Of a stretch of DNA of 64,000 bases, positions 14,548 to 23,215 are shown piece by piece. Made by a program: the position numbers and the translations under genes. The notes beneath the pieces were generated by a model that was not told where the DNA came from, searched no databases, and saw nothing but the letters and a program-made list of their open reading frames with translations. Source of the stretch: Mycolicibacter minnesotensis. GTDB lineage: Bacteria; Actinomycetota; Actinomycetes; Mycobacteriales; Mycobacteriaceae. How positions within the stretch are numbered: the first letter of the stretch is position 1; every line of letters begins with the position of its first letter. Where the stretch lies: assembly GCF_010731755.1 (NCBI RefSeq), contig NZ_AP022589.1, forward strand, positions 3,100,001 to 3,164,000, in the 5' to 3' direction.

Positions 14548-16049
14548 GCGATCTCCTTCGATACCGGGGGCCAGCGGTTGACGGCGTGGTCGAGGCTGGT
14601 CCAGAGATGTTGGGTGGCATAGGAACGCCACGGTCTCCAGCGTGCGCTGCGTTGGACCAAGGCCCGCGGACTGTGCGGCAGTCCATGGTGGCGGGCGGCC
14701 ACGTGAAGCCCCAGATCGGTGACGGGAAAGGCGTCGGGGTCGCCGAGGCCGCGCATGGCGACCACCTCGGCGGTCCATGCTCCTATCCCGGGCACGGCCA
14801 TCAGGTCGTGGCGGGCGCGTTCCCAGTCGCATCCTGCGCTCAGTTCGAGGGTGCCTTCGGCCAAGCGCTCGACCAGCGCGAGGAGGGTCCGCCGGCGAGC
14901 CCGGGGAAGGGCAAGCTGCTCTGGATCGAGATCGGCGAGGCGCTCCGCCGGGGGAAAGACGTGGGTGAGGCCGCCGTCGGGATCGTCGATCCGCTGACCG
15001 TGCGCAAGCACCAACCGGTGGGCGTGGGTGCCCGCGGCTTTGGTTGATACCTGCTGACCGAGCACCGCGCGTATCGCGAGCTCTTCCTCGTCCACGGTCC
15101 GTGGAATGCGTTGTCCCGGTGCCTTGGCCACCAACGGGGCCAGTTCGGGGTCGCCGGTGAGGGCCTCGACGACGGCTTGCGGGTCGGCGTCGAGATCCAG
15201 CAGTCTTCGGCAACGGGTGATCGCCGCTGTGAGGTCGCGAAAGTCGTCGAGGACCAGCCGGCAGCGGACGTGATCGGGGGCGGGCCACAGGCTGGCCACC
15301 CCATTGCCGTGGGGCAGGCGCAGGGTGCGCCGGTAAGCGCCGTCACGGATCTCCTCACAGCCGGACACTGCGCATGCCGCCAGATGACCGAACACGCCCT
15401 CGAACGCGAACGGGGTCCGAACCGGTAGGCGCAGCGAGATCACACCCGGCCCACGGACGTCGTGGCCTGAGCCTGCTCGTGATCGCCCCACGGCAGTGCC
15501 TCGCAAAGCGGTGGGAGTGGTCGCGCACACCGTTCGGATGGTGTCGTTGAACTGCCGAATGCTGGCGAAGCCGGCAGCGAAGGCGACATCGCTCAACGGC
15601 AGATCTGTGGTCTCGATCAGGACGCGTGCGGCCTGGGCACGCTGCGCGCGGGCCAGCGCCAGCGGACCCGCACCGACCTCGGCCTGCAGCAGACGCTGCA
15701 CTTGGCGGGCGGAATAGCCGAGGCGATCGGCGAGCCCGACCACGCCGTCGCGTTCGACGGTGCCGTCGGCGATCAGGCGCATTGCTCGCCCCACCACATC
15801 GCCGCGGACGTTCCATTCCGGCGAACCCGCCGCGGCGTCCGGCCGACACCGCTTACAGGCGCGGAAGCCGGCACGCTGGGCCGCGGCGGCGGTGGGATAG
15901 AACTCCACATTCGGCCGCAGCGGGGTGCGCGCCGGGCAGCTGGGCCGGCAATAGATTCGCGTCGTACGTACGGCGGTGATGAACCAGCCGTCGAACCGGC
16001 CGTCCTTGGACTGCACGGCGCGGTAGCGGCGGTCGAAGTCGTCGTGCAC
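14544..16049 (-). CDS. alkA: Ada-AlkA fusion: adaptive-response regulator and 3-methyladenine DNA glycosylase
   Basis: About 501 residues with three domains in order: an Ada-type zinc domain (YCRPSCP and CKRC cysteines; the first is the methyl acceptor in E. coli Ada), an AraC-type DNA-binding domain (residues ~85-185), and an AlkA glycosylase (helix-hairpin-helix VPGIGAWTAEVVAMRG followed by the catalytic Asp in FPVTDLGL). It senses methyl-phosphotriesters and removes alkylated bases. Homologue of Rv1317c. The GTG at 16049 gives the M. tuberculosis-like start MHDDF; a GTG three codons upstream (16058) is equally possible. Coupled to ogt. Confidence 0.93.
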   Translation of the reverse strand: MHDDFDRRYRAVQSKDGRFDGWFITAVRTTRIYCRPSCPARTPLRPNVEFYPTAAAAQRAGFRACKRCRPDAAAGSPEWNVRGDVVGRAMRLIADGTVERDGVVGLADRLGYSARQVQRLLQAEVGAGPLALARAQRAQAARVLIETTDLPLSDVAFAAGFASIRQFNDTIRTVCATTPTALRGTAVGRSRAGSGHDVRGPGVISLRLPVRTPFAFEGVFGHLAACAVSGCEEIRDGAYRRTLRLPHGNGVASLWPAPDHVRCRLVLDDFRDLTAAITRCRRLLDLDADPQAVVEALTGDPELAPLVAKAPGQRIPRTVDEEELAIRAVLGQQVSTKAAGTHAHRLVLAHGQRIDDPDGGLTHVFPPAERLADLDPEQLALPRARRRTLLALVERLAEGTLELSAGCDWERARHDLMAVPGIGAWTAEVVAMRGLGDPDAFPVTDLGLHVAARHHGLPHSPRALVQRSARWRPWRSYATQHLWTSLDHAVNRWPPVSKEIA

Positions 16050-16132
16050 GCCTTCCACGATGACACGACGCGGGTGGCAACACTAGCGGGAAAACGACAA
16101 CGCAGTGCGGGGCCGTACTGAGCGGTGGGGGC

Positions 16133-16138
16133 TAGCAT
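16133..16138 (+). promoter_or_regulatory. -10 box TAGCAT for the glutaminase gene
   Basis: TAGCAT, then 6 bases, then the GTG start at 16145. Leaderless arrangement. Confidence 0.5.
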
Positions 16139-16144
16139 CGGTGC

Positions 16145-17419
16145 GTGGCGGCGCTGGTGCAGCAGTACTTGGACGGGATCCTGGCTGAGCACGCTGGAGC
16201 CAACCATGGGGCCCTGGCCAGTTATATCCCCGAGCTCGCCCAGGTAGACCCGACGAAGTACGGCCTCGCGCTGTCGTCGTCGGATGGCTATGTCTACCAA
16301 TGCGGCGATGCCGAGGTGCCGTTCACGATGCAGTCGATATCCAAGCCGTTCACCTATGCGCTGGCGCTCGATCAGCTCGGCCACGCCGACGTCGACGCCC
16401 GAATCGGGGTGGAGCCCTCCGGGGAGGGCTTCAACAAAATCAGCGTCGATCAGGTCACCAATGTGCCGAAGAACCCGATGATCAACGCCGGCGCGATCGT
16501 GGCGTGCTCGCTGATACCGGGCAAGACCGTCGAGGACAGGTTCGACCTCGTTCGGGAGTTCTTCAGCGCCTGCGCCGGGCGCACCCTGGACTTCGACGAA
16601 GCCGTCTACGACTCGGAGCGGGCCAGCGGCAGCCGCAACCGCGGGATTGCCTATCTGCTGGACAGTTTCGGGGCACTGGGTGCTGACCCCGACGATGCTC
16701 TGGATCTCTACATCCGCCAGTGCTCACTGAAGGTCACCAGTGTCGACCTGGCCCGGATGGGGGCCACCCTAGCCCGCGGCGGACTCAACCCGTTGACCGG
16801 GCGACAGGTGACCGATGCCGCGGTGGTGCGGCGCACCTTGTCGGTCATGGTCACCTGCGGCATGTATGACGCGGCGGGCGCGTGGGTCAGTGCAGTCGGG
16901 CTGCCGGCCAAAAGCGGTGTGGCCGGCGGGATCGTGGCGGTGCTGCCCGGCCAGCTCGGCATCGGCGTCTATTCGCCGCGGATCGACGCCAAGGGCAACA
17001 GTGTGCGCGGGATGCTGGTGTGTCGCAGTCTTTCCCAGCAACTGGGGCTGCACTTCCTGACGGTCAGCAGTGAGGCTCATGCGGCTATTCGCGGGGTGTA
17101 CATGCCGCGGCCGGGTGTAAGGGTCTATGAGGTGCATGGCGATCTGCTCTTCGCGGGGGCCGAACAGGTGGCCCGCACCGCGACCCGCGACTGCGGTGAA
17201 TACGACACCGCGATTCTCGATGTCTCCCGGTTGCACACCATCAGTGAGCCGGCGCGGGGCCTGCTCGCGGGCTTGTCGGAGGAGCTACGGGCACTGGACA
17301 AGCAGGGACTCCTGGTCGATCCCGACGGATCGGTGACGCCCGACTCATCTGCCTATGCCGGGCTGGTTTTCGCCACCGTCGAGGACGCGTTGGGCTCCAC
17401 CGAGACCTGGGCGGAGTAG
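16145..17419 (+). CDS. glsA: Glutaminase A with C-terminal STAS domain
   Basis: Hydrolyses L-glutamine to glutamate and ammonia. Residues ~1-310 are the serine-dependent glutaminase domain, a beta-lactamase-like fold, with the S-x-x-K catalytic pair at Ser64 and Lys67 (MQSISKPFTYAL), NPMINAGAI and the Tyr-containing GMYDAAGAW motif. Residues ~325-415 resemble a STAS domain (VYEVHGDLLFAGAEQVART, then YDTAILDVSRLHTISEPA), as found in SulP transporters and anti-sigma antagonists. The 424 residues exceed the ~310 of plain glutaminases because of this fusion. It lies between alkA and the cyclase, where M. tuberculosis has no such gene. Confidence 0.9.
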   Translation: MAALVQQYLDGILAEHAGANHGALASYIPELAQVDPTKYGLALSSSDGYVYQCGDAEVPFTMQSISKPFTYALALDQLGHADVDARIGVEPSGEGFNKISVDQVTNVPKNPMINAGAIVACSLIPGKTVEDRFDLVREFFSACAGRTLDFDEAVYDSERASGSRNRGIAYLLDSFGALGADPDDALDLYIRQCSLKVTSVDLARMGATLARGGLNPLTGRQVTDAAVVRRTLSVMVTCGMYDAAGAWVSAVGLPAKSGVAGGIVAVLPGQLGIGVYSPRIDAKGNSVRGMLVCRSLSQQLGLHFLTVSSEAHAAIRGVYMPRPGVRVYEVHGDLLFAGAEQVARTATRDCGEYDTAILDVSRLHTISEPARGLLAGLSEELRALDKQGLLVDPDGSVTPDSSAYAGLVFATVEDALGSTETWAE

Positions 17420-17425
17420 CCGGGA

Positions 17426-19030
17426 CTACAGCGGGCTGGCGAGCACGGTGGGCTGCTCGTAGCCGCGCAACACAATCGAGTCACCCACGACCCAGTGGGC
17501 CTGTTCGCTGATGCTGGCCGCGTACATGGTCTTTGCGGTGGTCAGCAGCTGTACGGGTTGGGTTTTGGCCAATTCGCACAGCCGGGCGGCCTCGTTGACC
17601 GGTTCCCCGATCACGGTGTATTCGAACCGCTCCTTGGCGCCGACGTTTCCGGCGACCACCTGTCCGGCGGCCACGCCGATACCCGCCCGGATCTCGGGCA
17701 CTTCGTCGGCCAGGCGATAGAGGATGCCCCGCGCTGCCGCCAGGGCCTCTTCCTCGGGCTGGTCGAGGTGGTTGGGGGCACCGAAGATCGCCAACGTGGC
17801 GTCCCCCTCGAACTTGTTGATCAGGCCCTGGTGGCGGTCGACCTCATCGACGACCACCGCAAAGAACCGATTCAAGAGATTGACGACTTCGGTCGCGGGT
17901 TTGGCGGTGACGATCTGTGTCGAGCCGACGATGTCGACGAAAACCACGGCGACGTGGCGCTCCTCGCCGCCAAGCTGGATCTGGTCACGTTCCGCGGCGG
18001 CCGCCACCTCGCGCCCCACATGGCGGCCGAACAGATCGCGCACCCGCTCGCGCTCTCGTAGGCCGTGCACCATCGCGTTGAAACCGCTCTGCAGCTCGCC
18101 GAGTTCGGTTCCGTCGAAGACCACCAGGTCGCCTTGCAGATTGCCCTGCTCGATGCGCTTCAGAGCAGCGCGCACCACCCGTACCGGGGTTGCGGTGAGC
18201 CAGGACAGGATCAACATCAGTAAGAAACCGAAGATCAGGGTTGTCACCGACGCGATCAGCACGGCGACACCGAACTGGGTCAACGTCAGGTTCTTGAGCA
18301 CCACCGCGAACAGTGCCGCCAGGGCAATACCCATGATCGGCACACCCGAGGTGAGAAACCAGACCAGCATGGTCCGGCCCATGATCCCGGACAGGATTCG
18401 CCGCGGCGGTGGGCCGGCGGCGAGCGCCTGGGCGGCCACCGGTCGCAACGCGAATTCGGTGAAGAGGTAGCAGGCGGTGGCCACCAGGATGCCGCAGACG
18501 CTCATGGTGAACCCGATGATCGGGATGAAGATCTTGTCGTACATCCCGTAGAGCACGGTGAACACCACCGTCGCCACACCCCATAGGGCCAGTACCACCT
18601 GGGCGATCCGCCATGGGGTCAGGAAGGCGTTGCGTTCATCCTCCCGCGTCGGCGGCTGTTCCTTGATGGCCCAACGCAGTTTTTTGATGGTGCGCCGGGT
18701 GATCACGTACGTCCCGCCGATCAACGCGGTCACCACGTAGGCCGGCACCAGCCCGAACGTGAGCCATGCCGGCGCGTCGTCGAACACATTGGGGACCGGG
18801 AACGCCACCGTCACCAGCAGCACGTCCACGGCGACGCCCAGCAGGTTTGTGCCCACCATGACGACGGTCAGGATGAACTGGATGCGAATCCGCCGTAGGT
18901 ACTGGCTTTCTGACACCTGACCCAGCAGCCAGGAGCCGTATTCGGGTGTCTCGGGCAGCCGACCGCTCTGACGGGTGAGCATCTCCAATGCTCGGCCCAG
19001 GCGTTGTGCGGTTGTCTTCGGCGGCTTCAT
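17426..19030 (-). CDS. Membrane-anchored class III adenylate cyclase with HAMP domain (Rv1318c-Rv1320c family)
   Basis: Makes cAMP from ATP. The 534-residue protein has about six N-terminal membrane helices (residues ~40-300), a HAMP linker (LTATPVRVVRAALKRIEQGNLQGDL) and a C-terminal cyclase domain. The metal-binding Asp residues are in VVFVDIVGST and GDATLAIFG, the adenine-selecting Lys precedes FEGDA, and the catalytic Asn/Arg pair is in EPVNEAARLCEL. M. tuberculosis has three tandem paralogues here; this genome has one. The start is the ATG giving MKPPKTTAQ, with TATTCT 9 bases upstream. Divergent from nucS; 6 bases from the convergent glutaminase gene. Confidence 0.93.
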   Translation of the reverse strand: MKPPKTTAQRLGRALEMLTRQSGRLPETPEYGSWLLGQVSESQYLRRIRIQFILTVVMVGTNLLGVAVDVLLVTVAFPVPNVFDDAPAWLTFGLVPAYVVTALIGGTYVITRRTIKKLRWAIKEQPPTREDERNAFLTPWRIAQVVLALWGVATVVFTVLYGMYDKIFIPIIGFTMSVCGILVATACYLFTEFALRPVAAQALAAGPPPRRILSGIMGRTMLVWFLTSGVPIMGIALAALFAVVLKNLTLTQFGVAVLIASVTTLIFGFLLMLILSWLTATPVRVVRAALKRIEQGNLQGDLVVFDGTELGELQSGFNAMVHGLRERERVRDLFGRHVGREVAAAAERDQIQLGGEERHVAVVFVDIVGSTQIVTAKPATEVVNLLNRFFAVVVDEVDRHQGLINKFEGDATLAIFGAPNHLDQPEEEALAAARGILYRLADEVPEIRAGIGVAAGQVVAGNVGAKERFEYTVIGEPVNEAARLCELAKTQPVQLLTTAKTMYAASISEQAHWVVGDSIVLRGYEQPTVLASPL

Positions 19031-19063
19031 CGTGGCGTAAGAATAATTGCTCGGCGCTGCCCT

Positions 19064-19069
19064 TAAGGT
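19064..19069 (+). promoter_or_regulatory. -10 box TAAGGT for nucS (leaderless)
   Basis: TAAGGT, then 7 bases, then ATG at 19077. This favours the internal ATG over the longer TTG frame at 19047. Confidence 0.55.
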
Positions 19070-19076
19070 GGATCGG

Positions 19077-19751
19077 ATGCGACTCGTGATCGCCCAGTGC
19101 ACCGTTGACTATGTCGGCAGGCTCACCGCGCACCTGCCCTCTGCCCGGCGACTGCTGCTGTTGAAGGCCGACGGTTCGGTCAGCGTGCACGCCGATGACC
19201 GTGCCTACAAGCCGCTGAACTGGATGAGCCCGCCATGCCGTCTCACCGAGGAGACCGGCGGCGAATTGCCGGTGTGGGTGGTGGCGAACAAGAAGACCGG
19301 CGACCAGCTGCGAATCACCATCGAGGAGATCGAGCACGACTCCAGTCACGAACTCGGCATTGACCCCGGTCTGGTGAAAGACGGCGTCGAGGCCCAACTA
19401 CAGGTGTTGCTTGCCGAGCACGTCGAGCTGCTGGGCGAGGGCTACACGCTGGTGCGTCGCGAGTACATGACCGCGATCGGACCGGTCGACCTGTTATGTC
19501 GCGACGAGCAAGGCCGAGCGGTCGCAGTGGAGATCAAACGGCGCGGCGAGATCGATGGCGTAGAGCAGCTCACCCGATACCTAGAACTGCTCAACCGCGA
19601 CAGCCTGCTGGCGCCGGTCAGCGGGGTATTCGCCGCTCAGCAGATCAAGCCACAGGCCCGCACACTGGCCACCGACCGCGGTATTCGTTGCCTGACACTG
19701 GATTATGACGCGATGCGTGGCATGGACAGCGACGAGTTCCGGCTGTTCTGA
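19077..19751 (+). CDS. nucS: Mismatch-specific endonuclease NucS/EndoMS
   Basis: Key enzyme of the non-canonical mismatch repair used by mycobacteria, which lack MutS and MutL. It cuts both strands at mismatches. The 224-residue protein has the N-terminal dimer/DNA-binding domain ([20 protein letters not shown]) and a RecB-like nuclease domain with [10 protein letters not shown] and the catalytic [10 protein letters not shown] motif. The C-terminus ends DEFRLF, a peptide of the type that binds the beta sliding clamp. Near-identical in layout to Rv1321. Divergent from the cyclase gene with only 46 bases between the starts. Confidence 0.95.
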   Translation: MRLVIAQCTVDYVGRLTAHLPSARRLLLLKADGSVSVHADDRAYKPLNWMSPPCRLTEETGGELPVWVVANKKTGDQLRITIEEIEHDSSHELGIDPGLVKDGVEAQLQVLLAEHVELLGEGYTLVRREYMTAIGPVDLLCRDEQGRAVAVEIKRRGEIDGVEQLTRYLELLNRDSLLAPVSGVFAAQQIKPQARTLATDRGIRCLTLDYDAMRGMDSDEFRLF

Positions 19752-19787
19752 TCTGCCCGCCCCGGAATAGAAGCAGACGGGGCGGCG

Positions 19788-20906
19788 TTGGACGCACTCG
19801 TGGCAGTCAATCCCCGATTCCAGGACCTGTTCCAGCCCCTGACCGTGCGCTCGCTGACCGTGCCCAATCGGTTCGCCATGGCGCCGATGACCCGTCAGTC
19901 ATCGCCGAACGGCGTTCCCGGCGATGACGTGGCGCAGTACTACCGACGGCGTGCGGCAGGCGGTGTCGGGTTGATCATCACCGAGGGCATCCGGTTGCCC
20001 GACCCGGCCGCGGGATTTCCGGCCAGCGTGCCGACGATCGCCGGTGATGAGGTGCTCACCGGGTGGACGCGCGTGGTCGACGGCGTCCATGCCGAGGGAG
20101 CCACGATCGCCGCGCAGCTGTGGCATCAGGGGGTTGAGCGCCGCGACGACGACGGGGTCCAACCCGTCGGCCCGTCGGGCGTGGACGGCCACGGTGAGCC
20201 GCGTGGGCGCGCGCTGCATGCCGACGAACTGGCGGAGATCGCCCAGCAGTACGCCGACAGTGCCGCCACCGCCCGTGATATCGGTTTCGATGCCGTCGAG
20301 ATCCATGGAGCCCACGGCTACCTGTTGGACGAGTTCTTGTGGGAGCGCACCAATTTGCGTACCGACGGTTACGGCGGATCGTTGGCGGCCCGCACCCGAT
20401 TTCCTGCCGAAGTGGTTGCCGCGGTCCGTGCAGCGGTCGGCCCGGACTACCCGATCATCTTCCGCTTCTCGCAATGGAAAGGCGTGGACTATGCGGCATC
20501 CATCGCCGACGACCCATCGCAGCTCCAGGAACTGCTGACTCCGTTGGTCGAGGCAGGGGTGGATGCGCTGCATCCGTCCACGCGCAGACACTACGTTCCC
20601 GGATTCCCCGACCATGACCGTGATTTGAGCCTCGCCGGGTGGACCAAGAAAGTCACCGGAAAGCCGGTCATCGCAGTGGGATCGGTGGGACTGGAGACGC
20701 AGTTCCGTAGTGAGAAGCGGGGTCAGGTGATTGCGCCCGCTCCCATCGACCGCGTTGTGGAGCAGTTCGAGGCCGGCGAATTCGATGTCATCGCGATCGG
20801 GCGTGCGCTGCTGGCCGACCCGAACTGGGTGAATCGCCTCCGCGACGGCTCCCTGGACGGGTTCTCCGGCTACGACGCGGCGGCCGCACTGTCCAAACTG
20901 GCCTGA
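19788..20906 (+). CDS. NADH:flavin oxidoreductase, old-yellow-enzyme family
   Basis: A 372-residue TIM-barrel FMN protein that reduces activated double bonds or related substrates with NAD(P)H. Visible family features are NRFAMAPMTRQSS near residue 26, AAQLWHQG, the EIHGAHGYLLDEFLWERTN active-site segment with its His pair, and VIAIGRALLADPNW near the C-terminus (phosphate-binding end). The substrate cannot be told from sequence. The start is a TTG at 19788 with GGGGCGG upstream; a GTG at 19800 is possible. It is inserted between nucS and the Rv1322-like gene relative to M. tuberculosis. Confidence 0.88.
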   Translation: MDALVAVNPRFQDLFQPLTVRSLTVPNRFAMAPMTRQSSPNGVPGDDVAQYYRRRAAGGVGLIITEGIRLPDPAAGFPASVPTIAGDEVLTGWTRVVDGVHAEGATIAAQLWHQGVERRDDDGVQPVGPSGVDGHGEPRGRALHADELAEIAQQYADSAATARDIGFDAVEIHGAHGYLLDEFLWERTNLRTDGYGGSLAARTRFPAEVVAAVRAAVGPDYPIIFRFSQWKGVDYAASIADDPSQLQELLTPLVEAGVDALHPSTRRHYVPGFPDHDRDLSLAGWTKKVTGKPVIAVGSVGLETQFRSEKRGQVIAPAPIDRVVEQFEAGEFDVIAIGRALLADPNWVNRLRDGSLDGFSGYDAAAALSKLA

Positions 20907-20917
20907 TGCCGACTCAC

Positions 20918-20923
20918 TAGGCT
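20918..20923 (+). promoter_or_regulatory. -10 box TAGGCT for the Rv1322-like gene (leaderless)
   Basis: TAGGCT, then 7 bases, then ATG at 20931. Confidence 0.55.
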
Positions 20924-20930
20924 GGTCGGC

Positions 20931-21284
20931 ATGGCTCGTCGTCGCAGTTCCCCGCGCCGGCAACAGCCGTCAGGGCCGTTGCCGCTGCACCAACGCGTGG
21001 AGGCCGGCCCTGACGGCTACGACTACATCGTCGTGCCGATAGCGGGCTCGCGGGCCCGCAAGGTCTATCGATGCCCGGGTTGCGATCACGAGATCCGTTG
21101 CGGAATAGCCCATGTGGTGGTGTGGCTGGCTGGCTTCGGCGGTTCAGCCAGGTTTGACGCAGGAGAGGCGAAGCCGGGACCGCGGCATGGGCACGGTGAC
21201 GATGCCGGTGATGACCGGCGGCACTGGCACACGCCGTGTTGGGCTAACCGGAATAACCGGAGTCCCACACGGAAATGGTCCTAA
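20931..21284 (+). CDS. Rv1322-like putative zinc-binding protein with a repeat-encoded insertion
   Basis: A 117-residue basic protein of unknown function with the pattern CPGC at residues 48-51 and HWHTPC at 98-103, which together could bind zinc. The usual mycobacterial homologue is about 98 residues as I recall. The extra length matches residues ~70-88 (GGSARFDAGEAKPGPRHG), encoded by one copy of a 57-bp dispersed repeat inserted in frame between the two cysteine-containing halves. The C-terminus SPTRKWS is conserved-looking, so the frame survives the insertion. Leaderless start. Converges on the epimerase gene. Confidence 0.82.
   Translation: MARRRSSPRRQQPSGPLPLHQRVEAGPDGYDYIVVPIAGSRARKVYRCPGCDHEIRCGIAHVVVWLAGFGGSARFDAGEAKPGPRHGHGDDAGDDRRHWHTPCWANRNNRSPTRKWS
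21137..21199 (+). repeat. 57-bp dispersed repeat, single copy
   Basis: The segment CGGCGGTTCAGCCAGG to GGCATGGGCACGGTG matches the tandem repeat at 32662-32775 at about 52 of 62 positions, with no gaps and in the same + orientation. It lies inside the Rv1322-like coding region and is in frame there. Confidence 0.8.
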
Positions 21285-21292
21285 GTAGCCCC

Positions 21293-21307
21293 GACCACGA
21301 AGTGGTC
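21293..21307. terminator. Small hairpin between convergent genes
   Basis: GACCAC-GAA-GTGGTC, a perfect 6-bp stem with a 3-base loop in the 31-base gap between the Rv1322-like gene and the epimerase gene. TGGTCCTA occurs on both sides of it. It may act as a weak bidirectional terminator; there is no T tract. Confidence 0.35.
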
Positions 21308-21315
21308 CTAGTGGC

Positions 21316-21807
21316 TCAGTGCGCTTCGGCGTTCGCGGCCGGTTCGACCAACTCGACCAGCACGCCGCCGGCGTCCTTGGGGTGAATGAAGTTGATCCGC
21401 GAGTTCGACGTACCCCGCCGCGGCGCTTCGTAGAGCAGCCGGACGCCCTGCTCACGCAGGCGCTCGGAGAGCGTGTCGATGTCGCTGGTGCGGTAGGCGA
21501 GCTGCTGCAGGCCGGGACCGCGCTTGTCCAGGAACTTGGCGATCGTCGACGACTCGTTGATCGGAGCCATCAGCTGAATCTGGGCGCTGCCGACCGGGGC
21601 GCCGCGTACCGCCAGCATCGCTTCCACGATGCCCTGCTCCTCGTTGACCTCTTCGTGCAGCACGATCATTCCGAGCTGGTCGTGGTACCACTTTTTGGCC
21701 ACTTCCAGGTCTGGGACCGCGATACCGACATGATCGACGGCCGTGACCAAGGCGGAAGCCAGGGCGGGGCGTGTCTCAAGGGAGTCAGCGACGGATTCGG
21801 TCGTCAT
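21316..21807 (-). CDS. mce: Methylmalonyl-CoA epimerase (Rv1322A homologue)
   Basis: Interconverts (2R)- and (2S)-methylmalonyl-CoA, feeding B12-dependent methylmalonyl-CoA mutase in propionate metabolism. The 163-residue protein is a VOC/glyoxalase-fold member: paired beta-alpha-beta modules with metal ligands in VDHVGIAV, GSAQIQLMAP, and NFIHPKDAGGVLVELVEP. The first module starts near residue 25. The internal ATG at 21807 was chosen because TACCGT lies 7 bases upstream. Divergent from fadA4. Confidence 0.92.
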   Translation of the reverse strand: MTTESVADSLETRPALASALVTAVDHVGIAVPDLEVAKKWYHDQLGMIVLHEEVNEEQGIVEAMLAVRGAPVGSAQIQLMAPINESSTIAKFLDKRGPGLQQLAYRTSDIDTLSERLREQGVRLLYEAPRRGTSNSRINFIHPKDAGGVLVELVEPAANAEAH

Positions 21808-21814
21808 AGGACTA

Positions 21815-21820
21815 ACGGTA
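21815..21820 (-). promoter_or_regulatory. -10 box TACCGT for the epimerase gene (leaderless)
   Basis: TACCGT on the minus strand, then 7 bases, then the ATG at 21807. Confidence 0.55.
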
Positions 21821-21889
21821 ACCTGAGCGCAAACATCGCGTTGCGCCGACCGGAAAGATCGGCCCCTCATACCCGCCCTGGAGGTAGTC

Positions 21890-23071
21890 ATGACGACATC
21901 GGTGATCGTTGCTGGGGCTCGGACCCCGATCGGTCGATTGATGGGTTCGCTGAAGGATTTCTCCGGCAGTGACCTGGGGGCTGTGGCGATCGCCGGGGCG
22001 CTGGAGAAGGCTCAGGTACCGGCGTCGCTGGTGCAGTACGTGATCATGGGCCAGGTGCTGACCGCGGGCGCGGGCCAGATGCCGGCTCGCCAGGCGGCGG
22101 TGGGCGCCGGCATCGGCTGGGACGTGCCGACACTGACCATCAACAAGATGTGCCTGTCTGGCATCAACGCCATCGCGATGGCCGATCAGCTGATTCGCGC
22201 CGGTGAATTCGACGTGGTGGTGGCCGGTGGCCAGGAGTCCATGACTCAGGCGCCGCACCTCCTGATCAAGAGCCGTGAGGGCTACAAATACGGCGACGTC
22301 ACGGTGCGCGACCACCTCGCCTACGACGGCCTGCACGACGTGTTCACCGACCAGCCGATGGGCGCACTCACCGAGCAGCGCAACGACGAGGACAAGTTCA
22401 CCCGGGCCGAGCAGGACGAGTTCGCGGCCGAATCGCACCGTAGGGCGGCCGCGGCGTGGAAGGACGGCGTGTTCGCCGGCGAAGTGGTGCCGGTGAAGAT
22501 CCCGCAGCGCAAGGGGGATCCGCTGGAGTTCGCCGAGGACGAGGGCATCCGGGCCAACACCACCGCGGAGTCGCTGGGCGGCCTCAAGCCGGCTTTCCGT
22601 AAGGACGGCACCATCACCGCCGGCTCGTCGTCGCAGATCTCCGACGGCGCCGCGGCAGTGGTGGTGATGAGCAAGGCCAAGGCGCAGGAGCTGGGTCTGG
22701 ACTGGTTGTGCGAGATCGGGGCCCACGGCGTGGTGGCCGGACCGGATTCGACTCTGCAGTCGCAGCCGGCCAACGCCATCAAGAAGGCGATCGAGCGCGA
22801 GGGGATCTCGGTCGACCAACTCGACGTGGTGGAGATCAACGAGGCGTTCGCCGCGGTGTCGCTGGCCTCGACCAGAGAGTTGGGCCTGAACCCCGAGCTG
22901 GTCAACGTGCACGGCGGTGCGATCGCCGTCGGGCACCCGATCGGGATGTCTGGGGCGCGGATCACCCTGCATGCGGCACTTGAGCTCAAGCGGCGCGGTT
23001 CGGGCTACGCGGTGGCCGCGCTGTGCGGTGCCGGGGGCCAGGGCGACGCGCTGATCCTGCGCGCGGGCTAA
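21890..23071 (+). CDS. fadA4: Acetyl-CoA acetyltransferase (thiolase)
   Basis: Condenses two acetyl-CoA to acetoacetyl-CoA or runs the reverse thiolytic step. The 393-residue protein is a complete type II thiolase: nucleophilic Cys88 in [10 protein letters not shown], His349 in [14 protein letters not shown], and the acid/base Cys379 in [16 protein letters not shown] ribosome binding site sits 6 bases before the ATG. It corresponds to Rv1323 and keeps the same neighbours (epimerase upstream, Rv1324 homologue downstream). Confidence 0.95.
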   Translation: MTTSVIVAGARTPIGRLMGSLKDFSGSDLGAVAIAGALEKAQVPASLVQYVIMGQVLTAGAGQMPARQAAVGAGIGWDVPTLTINKMCLSGINAIAMADQLIRAGEFDVVVAGGQESMTQAPHLLIKSREGYKYGDVTVRDHLAYDGLHDVFTDQPMGALTEQRNDEDKFTRAEQDEFAAESHRRAAAAWKDGVFAGEVVPVKIPQRKGDPLEFAEDEGIRANTTAESLGGLKPAFRKDGTITAGSSSQISDGAAAVVVMSKAKAQELGLDWLCEIGAHGVVAGPDSTLQSQPANAIKKAIEREGISVDQLDVVEINEAFAAVSLASTRELGLNPELVNVHGGAIAVGHPIGMSGARITLHAALELKRRGSGYAVAALCGAGGQGDALILRAG

Positions 23072-23122
23072 CAGCCGCCCTACGGTTGCGTAGGTTGCTG
23101 GCGATGCGGGCCGGCCTGCCGC

Positions 23123-23148
23123 GATCACAAGATGTGATCTTGGTCATA
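23123..23148. promoter_or_regulatory. Overlapping palindromes with a CRP-like site
   Basis: CAAGAT-GTG-ATCTTG (23128-23142) is a perfect palindrome, overlapped by GATCAC-N5-GTGATC (23123-23139). TGTGATCTTGGTCATA (23133-23148) differs at one position from the CRP/Rv3676 consensus TGTGA-N6-TCACA. It lies about 70 bases upstream of the thioredoxin/TPR gene. Candidate cAMP-responsive site. Confidence 0.4.
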
Positions 23149-23215
23149 GTTGCGGGTGCGGGGCGGGAAACGGCCGTCGGCGTCGCCGCGGGCGCGGCGT
23201 GACAGACTTGACGGC

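Noticed and set aside
14547..15288. N-terminal extension of ogt
   Set aside because: The extra frame is Arg/Pro-rich shadow inside alkA; the real Ogt begins MTSYRTIDSPIG at the coupled ATG.
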